Part shown: positions 46,585 to 51,583 of the stretch, in pieces
Layout of the letters: each line of letters starts with the position of its first letter
How positions within the stretch are numbered: position 1 is the stretch's first letter
Origin: Glycomyces buryatensis
Lineage (GTDB): Bacteria > Actinomycetota > Actinomycetes > Mycobacteriales > Micromonosporaceae
Direction of reading: 5' to 3'
Assembly: GCF_004912275.1 (NCBI RefSeq)
Contig: NZ_STGY01000065.1
Span: 1 to 51,583, forward strand
Length of the DNA stretch: 51,583 nt
Notes under the pieces: generated by a model
Told to the model about the DNA's origin: nothing
What the model saw: the letters and a program-made list of their open reading frames with translations, nothing else
Database searches by the model: none
Translations under genes and position numbers: made by a program

Positions 46585-47264
46585 CAGATGGTGCTCCATT
46601 CGTGTTCGTCGGCGAGGGCTTTGAATCGGATCGGGTTGGAGTTCATGGAGGTGACGACGACACCCTCAGCGACGGCGCCCGGAGCGCCGACGTAGGAGCC
46701 GTCCTTGTCGAGGTGGTCGAGGGCCCATGCGACGCGCTTCGTCAGCTCGTGGCCGGCGGCGGTCGCGACGCGCGGCACGACCCCGACATTCGGCGGGAGA
46801 CCGTAGGGAAGGGCGTTGCGCCATTTCTCGTCGAAGAGAGCGAAACAGCGGTTCGACATGCCGTAGCCGCGCTGGATGCCCCGGCCGAACCACTCCCCGT
46901 AGTGGCGGCCCACACCCAGGACGGTGAGGGCTTCGGCGTTCTCGCGGACCCACCCGGCGAACCCGAAGTTGTCGCGGTCGCCGGGGGCGATCCAGCGGGT
47001 CCGTGAGGCGGCGCGGACGGCGAAGCACGCCCCATGAGTGAACGCGACGGTGACGCCGTAGTGCTCGGGGAAGTCGAGGTCCGCAGCGGAGACCCCGTCA
47101 CGGTCGCCCAGGCGGGAGATCGCGACGCACGCGTTGGTGCCGTCCAGCTTTTCTGTGATGACGAACGGGGTCGTCAGCCTCGGGGTTTTGGGCCATTTGC
47201 GGTGCTCGTCGCGGACCGCGAGCAGCGGCGCGGCCTCGGGCCGCTCCAAGGTGGGTGTCTGCAT
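46584..47264 (-). CDS. RNA ligase family protein
   Basis: The 226-residue protein carries the nucleotidyltransferase motifs: EKLDGTN at 38-44 with the nucleophile K39 (motif I), CFALFDEKW (motif III region), AVAEGVVV (motif IV) and IRFKAL (motif V). That places it with RNA ligase (PF09414-type) proteins that seal RNA nicks through an adenylated lysine. Phages use them to repair tRNAs cut by host defences. No polynucleotide kinase is seen in the window. It lies among replication genes in the leftward operon. Confidence 0.82.
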   Translation of the reverse strand: MQTPTLERPEAAPLLAVRDEHRKWPKTPRLTTPFVITEKLDGTNACVAISRLGDRDGVSAADLDFPEHYGVTVAFTHGACFAVRAASRTRWIAPGDRDNFGFAGWVRENAEALTVLGVGRHYGEWFGRGIQRGYGMSNRCFALFDEKWRNALPYGLPPNVGVVPRVATAAGHELTKRVAWALDHLDKDGSYVGAPGAVAEGVVVTSMNSNPIRFKALADEHEWSTI

Positions 47265-47294
47265 GGTGGTGGGGCTCCTTTCGAGGGTGGGGAT

Positions 47295-47855
47295 CTAGAA
47301 GGGGGGCGCGTCCTCGTACGAGGCGGACTGGGCCCGGCGCTGGTTGCCGCCCTTGTCGGGCCATTCCGGCGGGCACTGTGAGCCCCGCGGGCCGGGGCAG
47401 AACCACCCCGAGTACGGCTTGCCGGAGTTCGAGGAGATGCCGGACTTCCAGGTCATCTCGCCGTGGTCGCAGAACCGGCGCTCACCGCCGGGAGCGCTCT
47501 GGGGGCCGGGAGTGCCGTGGCCTGAGCGCTGGCCGGCGGGTGCGGCGGGCCGGGAGTTCTGGGCCTGGTTCTGGCCGCCGAGTCCCCGCCAGTAGGCCGA
47601 GATCGTCGAGGCCCGCTGGAGGAGTCCTTGGATCGCGGCCTTGTCGTCGAGGTGGGCGATGATGTCGGCGGCCGACCCGGACTCGAAGGTCAGCCACGGC
47701 GGGCCGTCTTCCTTAAGGGTCAGGCGCACGATCGCCGAAGGCATTGCGGGCGTGGGAGGTTGGGGTGCCGGGGCAGATACGGGGGTGCCCTGCCCCGGCG
47801 GCATCGACTGTACCGGTGCGGTCTGGACCGGTGTGGCCCACGGATCGTCGCTCAC
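47295..47855 (-). CDS. Zinc-ribbon protein, possible ssDNA-binding protein
   Basis: The 186-residue protein has a proline/glutamine-rich start (about 1-40), a helical middle (ADIIAHLDDKAAIQGLLQRASTISAYW) and a C-terminal zinc-ribbon-like part with FCDHGEM, SGKPYSGWFCPGPRGSQCP. Proteins of this shape occur beside primase genes in actinophages and are thought to bind single-stranded DNA. The start is GTG with AGGAGG eight bases upstream. The zinc ligands are probably C and H of FCDHG and the two later cysteines. Confidence 0.65.
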   Translation of the reverse strand: MSDDPWATPVQTAPVQSMPPGQGTPVSAPAPQPPTPAMPSAIVRLTLKEDGPPWLTFESGSAADIIAHLDDKAAIQGLLQRASTISAYWRGLGGQNQAQNSRPAAPAGQRSGHGTPGPQSAPGGERRFCDHGEMTWKSGISSNSGKPYSGWFCPGPRGSQCPPEWPDKGGNQRRAQSASYEDAPPF

Positions 47856-47877
47856 GTGGTGATCCTCCTAACAGGCA

Positions 47878-47929
47878 CGTATGTGCTCTGTGGACATACG
47901 AATTGGTGAAGAGTGGACAGACATGTCTG
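47878..47929. promoter_or_regulatory. Palindromic sites between sigma-like and zinc-ribbon genes
   Basis: CGTATGT and ACATACG (47878-47884/47894-47900) form an inverted repeat, and CAGACATGTCTG (47918-47929) is a 12-base palindrome. The 15-base word that includes the latter recurs at 31804-31818. This is an 88-base gap inside the leftward operon and may hold an internal promoter. Confidence 0.5.
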
Positions 47930-47943
47930 AATGAAGTACCTGT

Positions 47944-48564
47944 TCAGGGGCGGGTGATGGCCCCGCGCAGGCGGGTCTTCTCCTCGGCGAGGTTGTTGAG
48001 GAGGTAGGTCAGGGCGCGGACGGCGCGGGCGACCTGGTCGGCGGTGGGCGCCGGGGTGGCCTGGGCGGCGAGGACGGGCCCGAACTTGCGGGTGAGGGCC
48101 TGGCGGTGGCGTTCGGCGACGAGGTCGAGGGCTTCGGCCAGGTCGGCGGCCTCGGCGAAGCCGACCGTGTAGGAGCCGGACGGGTCGCGGCGCTCCTCGA
48201 CGGCGCCGGGGATGAGGCCGATGCCCTCCTCCAGGAGGGCGCGAACACGGAACACGGTGTAGAAGTCGGTGCCGTGGCAGCGCCGGCGGGACTCGGCGGC
48301 GGCGTGCGCCGCTCGGTACGCCTTGCGCCGCAGGGTCGACTTGAGTCCCGTGGCCGTGTACTTGTCGAGGAGACCGCGGGTGTCGGCTCGGTTGCGGGCC
48401 AGGTCGACCATGAGGTCCTGGGCGAGGTCGTCGACCTCGATCAAGCCGCGCGGCCAGGTCGCGAGTTCGTTGCGGGCGACGGTGGTCGCGAGGCGCAGGA
48501 GCCGGGCCCATTCCTCGATGCTGACCTCGGCGGCGGTCTCGGTGCGGGTGGTGGTGTCAGTCAT
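47944..48564 (-). CDS. Sigma-factor-like helical protein
   Basis: The 206-residue protein shows a sigma-70 region-2-like stretch at about 40-60 (GLIEVDDLAQDLMVDLARNRADT) and helical segments with basic residues afterwards (KYTATGLKSTLRRKAYRAAHAAAESRRR). The C-terminal half is helical (ADLAEALDLVAERHRQALTRKF) but lacks a clear region-4 helix-turn-helix. It may direct late transcription of the phage. Alternatively it is only a helical replication accessory protein. Confidence 0.55.
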   Translation of the reverse strand: MTDTTTRTETAAEVSIEEWARLLRLATTVARNELATWPRGLIEVDDLAQDLMVDLARNRADTRGLLDKYTATGLKSTLRRKAYRAAHAAAESRRRCHGTDFYTVFRVRALLEEGIGLIPGAVEERRDPSGSYTVGFAEAADLAEALDLVAERHRQALTRKFGPVLAAQATPAPTADQVARAVRALTYLLNNLAEEKTRLRGAITRP

Positions 48565-48721
48565 CGGGGTTCTCGTCTTCGTCGTCGGGAAGTGGACAAC
48601 ACATGCACTCGTCCCAGCCGCCCGGATGCGGCCCGTGCCCGTATGCCTCGGTCCACCAGGCTTCCCAGTACGCTTCGTCGGAGCCGCCGGCGAGCCAGAT
48701 TTCCGATGCGGTCCTAGACAC
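48557..48721 (-). CDS. Small aromatic/cysteine protein, 54 aa
   Basis: From GTG at 48721, overlapping the primase stop by eight bases, the 54-residue protein (SRTASEIWLAGGSDEAYWEAWW) is rich in tryptophan and ends in an acidic tail (DDEDENPDD). Cysteines in ECMCCPLP could bind metal. It overlaps the sigma-like gene by eight bases. Confidence 0.55.
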   Translation of the reverse strand: MSRTASEIWLAGGSDEAYWEAWWTEAYGHGPHPGGWDECMCCPLPDDEDENPDD

Positions 48722-49388
48722 CTGCGGGTACCGCCTTGGGGCCCTTGAGGAGCGCGTTCGCGCGCCCGGCCAAGTGCGCGTCGTTGAGGTCCAAGCCGTG
48801 CGGGCAGTGCTGGACGACCGCGGCGGGGATCTGGGAGGCAAGCTCATTCGCCCACTTCACGGACTGCCCGTCGTCGTCCATCTGCGCGATGATGCGGACC
48901 TTTTTGTATCCGGCGAACGCGCCGGCCATGTACGGCTTCCACGCCTTCACACCGGGCACGCCCACGGCGTGGAGGCCGTAGGCGAGGGCGGTCATCGTGT
49001 CCCACTCGCCCTCGCAGATGCACACCTCGTCGACCGGCGCGAGCAGGTCTCTCGTGTTGTAGAGGCGGTTCCCGTGGCCGGGCAGGGAGAGCATCTTCTC
49101 GTGGTCGGTGTGCTTGCAGGAGGGGACCATGCACGCGAACCTGATGGTCGCGACGTTCGGCCCGGAGTAGCCGTAGCGGAGGTAGGGAATCGCCATGCGG
49201 CCCCGGAACCGCTCATGGCCGGGGAAAGGCTCGCCGACGTACCCCAGACCCAGGCGCTTGATCAGGGCCGGATCGGTGATCCCCCGCCTTCTCGCCAAAT
49301 AGTCGGCGAGCGGAGAGTCCTGTGCCTGCTCGGCGTAGCTCCTGGCTGATTCCAGGAGCGAAAGTCTCTGCTCGTTCGAGAGCGTCAC
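48714..49388 (-). CDS. Primase, Toprim domain part
   Basis: From GTG at 49388, with AAGGAG nine bases upstream, the 224-residue protein has the Toprim pattern: CICEGEWDTMTAL with E126 and QMDDDG with D171/D173. MAIPYLRYGYSGPNVATIRF precedes it. It makes RNA primers. The zinc-finger part is a separate frame that overlaps by 176 bases, so the enzyme is split. The start of this frame lies inside the last third of the zinc-finger gene. Confidence 0.82.
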   Translation of the reverse strand: MTLSNEQRLSLLESARSYAEQAQDSPLADYLARRRGITDPALIKRLGLGYVGEPFPGHERFRGRMAIPYLRYGYSGPNVATIRFACMVPSCKHTDHEKMLSLPGHGNRLYNTRDLLAPVDEVCICEGEWDTMTALAYGLHAVGVPGVKAWKPYMAGAFAGYKKVRIIAQMDDDGQSVKWANELASQIPAAVVQHCPHGLDLNDAHLAGRANALLKGPKAVPAGV

Positions 49389-49617
49389 GGTAGTTGACTC
49401 CTTCCTGGTCTCTGATGAGGGAGATGAGGTCGCCCGAGATCCCGCAGGAGTGGCACATGAACGCGCCCTTCCCGGGGTGGACTGAGGCAGAGGGGTTGTG
49501 GTCCTCATGGGACGGATCGGGGCACTTGCAGGGATTCCACCGCTCGGCGACCGTGCGCGGGGCCTCCCAGCCCGGGTAGTAGTGACGGAGTGCGGCGTAG
49601 ATCGCGGGCTCGGTCAT
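49213..49617 (-). CDS. Primase, CHC2-type zinc-finger part
   Basis: The 134-residue protein (ATG at 49617, overlapping the previous stop as ATGA) has the CHC2 zinc finger: C32-x4-H37 (CPDPSH) and CHSC at 55-58, followed by GISGDLISLIRDQEGVNYRDALE as in DnaG-type primases. The last 45 residues are basic and low in complexity and overlap the Toprim frame. It would bind template DNA for the Toprim half. Confidence 0.82.
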   Translation of the reverse strand: MTEPAIYAALRHYYPGWEAPRTVAERWNPCKCPDPSHEDHNPSASVHPGKGAFMCHSCGISGDLISLIRDQEGVNYRDALERAETFAPGISQELRRAGTGLSARRLFGEKAGDHRSGPDQAPGSGVRRRAFPRP

Positions 49618-50069
49618 GACCGAGCGGCGGCCAACTCGCGTTCGGCCTCGGTCAGGTCGCGTCCGCGCGGGGCCAGGACCATGACGCCGGACTGCGACAG
49701 CCCGTACAGGGCGAGCAGGCGACGAGCGAACGCCTCTTCCACCGTCCACAGGTTCCGCTCGTGCGGGGCGTAGGAGTCGCCCCGCCGGTAGCGATGCACC
49801 ACGATCCAGTCGGCCCGCCCGGCGTTGCGGGCCTGGGCGCTGGCGGCGTCCGCCACGTTGAGCAGGGAAATCGCCTTGGTGTTCTTGGCCTGGATGACCA
49901 GGTCAAGGAGCGGCGAGTCGATGTCGCCCCGGTCGGCGGGGCCGTACAGGGTGCCGTTGCGCGCCGCTTCGGGGTCGATGGTGCGGATCAGGTCCTTGAC
50001 GTGGACCTCGAAGGCGTAGCCCTTATCTTTGCTGGCTCGCCCATTGGGGGGCCGAGAATTTCGGGTCAC
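49614..50069 (-). CDS. Hjc/PD-(D/E)XK resolvase-like nuclease
   Basis: From GTG at 50069, with AGGA 12 bases upstream, the 151-residue protein has FEVHVKDLIR (E21), ADRGDID (D49) and LVIQAKN with the Q-x-K at 60-62. This is the active-site order of archaeal Hjc-type Holliday junction resolvases. It would cut junctions or branched DNA during replication. It overlaps the helicase gene by 47 bases. A longer upstream frame is a shadow. Confidence 0.72.
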   Translation of the reverse strand: MTRNSRPPNGRASKDKGYAFEVHVKDLIRTIDPEAARNGTLYGPADRGDIDSPLLDLVIQAKNTKAISLLNVADAASAQARNAGRADWIVVHRYRRGDSYAPHERNLWTVEEAFARRLLALYGLSQSGVMVLAPRGRDLTEAERELAAARS

Positions 50070-50853
50070 TGATTGCCATCCTGGAGAGATCGGCCTCCAG
50101 CTCGACGGTGAGGCCACCCGAGGCGTCTGACCTGCCGTTACGGTTCTTAACGACGCTGACGCCCAGGAGCTTCTCGCCTGCTTTGTGGAGGGTGAGGATG
50201 AGAGCCGGGACTCTGGAGATCTGCCCTTTGACCCCCGAGAGGGGGATGGGCTTGGAGGAGTCGTTGTGCGCGGCCGTGGTGTGGTGGAGTCCGAGCACGT
50301 GCGCGCCCGTCTCGCGGGCCATCGAATGGAGGTAGTCCATGATGGACTCAAGTCCGGAGAACGGGTCCTCCGCGTTCGCTTGCGTGGTGCCCCGGATGTT
50401 GGTGACGTTGTCGACCACGATCAAATGCGGGGCCTCGCCGTAGATCTCAACGTAACAAGCGACGGCGGCCTCAACGTCGTCCATAGTGGGCGAAGGCGTG
50501 AAGTCGAACCTGAAGAACAGGTTCTGACCTAGGGTTTCACCGACTTCGGCGGGCCATGTTTGTGAGCGAACCCACTCGCGGGACTCGTCGAGTGACGCTC
50601 CAGTGAGGATGGAGATGGTCCGCGAGGTCTGGACATGGGAGTCGGAGTCGGCCGACAGGTACAGGACCGAGACGCCGGACTTGAGTGCGACGGTGAGGCC
50701 GAGCGCGCTTTTCCCGGTGCCGGCCGGGGCCGCGTACAGCGAGAGCTGGCCCCGCTGGTGCCGCGCTCCCCACCGCTCCAGGGAGCGGAAAACGGTGGGG
50801 AGCGCAGCGCCCGAATCGGCCCCGGCACGATGCGCCTGGAGCAGGGAGAACAC
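50023..50853 (-). CDS. DnaB/RecA-like helicase ATPase
   Basis: The 276-residue protein has Walker A APAGTGKSA at 42-50 and Walker B LIVVDNV with D148. HVLGLHHTT later and VVKNRNGR near 225-235 match the arginine-finger region. It is of the AAA_25/RepA-type hexameric helicase shape without an N-terminal primase-interaction domain. The start is GTG next to the antirepressor stop. It lies upstream of the resolvase and primase genes, with which it would form the replisome. Confidence 0.85.
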   Translation of the reverse strand: MFSLLQAHRAGADSGAALPTVFRSLERWGARHQRGQLSLYAAPAGTGKSALGLTVALKSGVSVLYLSADSDSHVQTSRTISILTGASLDESREWVRSQTWPAEVGETLGQNLFFRFDFTPSPTMDDVEAAVACYVEIYGEAPHLIVVDNVTNIRGTTQANAEDPFSGLESIMDYLHSMARETGAHVLGLHHTTAAHNDSSKPIPLSGVKGQISRVPALILTLHKAGEKLLGVSVVKNRNGRSDASGGLTVELEADLSRMAISDPKFSAPQWASQQR

Positions 50854-51583
50854 TCAGTACCACTGGCCCTTGCGGCGCTTGTGCTCGTCGTTGACGACGT
50901 AGACGCGGGTCAGAAACTCCCGCTGGTGGCCGGGGCGCACACGCGCCACGCCCCAGTCGTAGCGGTAGAGCTTGTCCCCCCTCTTGTAAGTCGTCTCGGC
51001 GAACAGGATGTCCCGCCACTCCTCAGTGATCGCCACGCGCCCCCACGCGCGCCGCTCGAACACGCCCAGGTCGGCGAGCGCATCGAGGACCTCCTTGGGG
51101 GCCACGTCGAGGTCCGCATTGTCCACAAGGGCCTCGCGCATGTCCCACACCCGCACGCCCCCGTGTCGGAACTCCGAGCCGATCGCGACCACCGCTTGGT
51201 CGCCGAGGAACGCATTCGCCGACTCCAGGGCCATGACCTCTTCTTCGAGCCCGGTCATGGAGCGCCGCAGGCGCACGATCTCGGCGGCGTGCTCTTGTAG
51301 TTCGTAGCGGCCGGTACGGGCGATCGATGGTAGGACCTCATGGCAAACCCAGCGGCGGAACTCCGCGGCTAGCCGCGTCTTCGATCGGATGATGGCGTGG
51401 TACAGGCCGGGCTCGTTGACGACGCGAACGAGCTGGTCACCGCCAGGGGTGCGGAGTACACGCACCCCCTTTTCGTCGTCGGCCAGGAATCGGGTCAGGT
51501 CGTTGGCACGGCTGTATCCCAGGGCCGCGGCCATGTCGGCGGCGACGAACCAGGGGCCGTCCTCGTCGTCGCCGTTGACGACC
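50854..51583 (-). CDS. BRO-N antirepressor, main part
   Basis: The frame starts in this window with ADMAAALGYSRANDLTRFL at the right edge and continues to 50854. The N-terminus lies at 1-127, which gives 271 residues in all. The BRO-N domain covers about residues 30-135 (ALGYSRANDL, DEKGVRVLRTPGGDQLVRVVNEPGLYHAIIRS, FRRWVCHEVLPSIARTG). A coiled coil at about 145-175 and a KilA-C/ANT-like C-terminal part (KEVLDALADLGVFERRAWGRVAIT) follow. Such proteins oppose phage repressors or act in early replication. It lies between the exonuclease and helicase genes. Confidence 0.88.
   Translation of the reverse strand, partial: VVNGDDEDGPWFVAADMAAALGYSRANDLTRFLADDEKGVRVLRTPGGDQLVRVVNEPGLYHAIIRSKTRLAAEFRRWVCHEVLPSIARTGRYELQEHAAEIVRLRRSMTGLEEEVMALESANAFLGDQAVVAIGSEFRHGGVRVWDMREALVDNADLDVAPKEVLDALADLGVFERRAWGRVAITEEWRDILFAETTYKRGDKLYRYDWGVARVRPGHQREFLTRVYVVNDEHKRRKGQWY
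51543..51583. repeat. Terminal 41-bp direct repeat, right copy
   Basis: Identical to positions 1-41. Merging the two gives a circular molecule of 51,542 bases in which the antirepressor gene is intact. Confidence 0.95.

Overview
The window is a complete or nearly complete temperate siphovirus genome of about 51.5 kb. The first and last 41 bases are identical, and one gene (a BRO-type antirepressor) reads through the join, so the molecule is circular or circularly permuted and the window ends fall inside a gene. The host is most likely a filamentous actinomycete such as Streptomyces or a relative. The grounds are high GC outside one island, GTG/TTG starts, an XRE-DUF5753/DUF397 gene pair, a second DUF397-like gene, a DUF2637-like membrane protein and a large serine integrase. 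This is inference from gene content.

Layout. (1) A leftward replication operon starts at about 1139, crosses the circular join and runs down to 46068. It holds a Cas4-like Fe-S exonuclease, the antirepressor, a DnaB/RecA-like ATPase, an Hjc-like resolvase, a split primase (CHC2 zinc finger and Toprim as separate overlapping genes), a small cysteine-containing protein, a sigma-like protein, a zinc-ribbon protein, an RNA ligase and two small genes. (2) At 1.7-4.8 kb lie a rightward gene of unknown function, a leftward DUF397-like gene and membrane protein, and a rightward serine integrase. (3) From 24.35 kb leftwards to 4.87 kb runs the late operon: unknown protein, C5 cytosine methyltransferase, M15-type endolysin, small membrane protein, TerS, TerL, portal, MuF-like protein, scaffold, major capsid, connector genes, major tail protein, tail chaperones, tape measure, Dit/Tal-like and minor tail proteins, and an r1t-type holin. 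Most joints are ATGA, GTGA or TGATG overlaps. An array of eight clear hairpins and a G-quadruplex motif lie upstream of it. (4) From 25.7 to 26.8 kb there is a control or origin region: an AT-rich island, direct repeats, a palindromic site and a box resembling the rrn-leader boxA. (5) From 26.8 to 33.6 kb run small rightward early genes of unknown function. Many are preceded by a hairpin followed by a conserved CCGGATTAGGAAC element, much like the ESAS/SAS elements of cluster K mycobacteriophages. Two leftward genes interrupt them, one an HNH endonuclease. (6) From 33.7 to 41.0 kb lie an HTH protein, a homologue of the C-terminal part of the CRISPR protein Cas8c/Csd1, a leftward XRE-DUF5753/DUF397 lysogeny-type cassette, and a tightly packed rightward operon of unknown genes. 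(7) From 44.0 down to 41.0 kb lies a translationally coupled three-gene leftward cassette: an unknown alpha-helical protein, a P-loop protein, and a class I lysyl-tRNA-synthetase-like protein whose C-terminus is an ASCH domain. (8) From 44.1 to 46.0 kb are an orphan Phd/YefM-like gene with phased repeats in its promoter region and a DUF2637-like membrane protein with a C-terminal HTH.

The most unusual content is the Csd1 C-terminal homologue, the aaRS-like/ASCH three-gene cassette, the hairpin-plus-SAS leader elements, and the hairpin array ahead of the late operon. All homology statements come from reading motifs by eye; no database search was possible.
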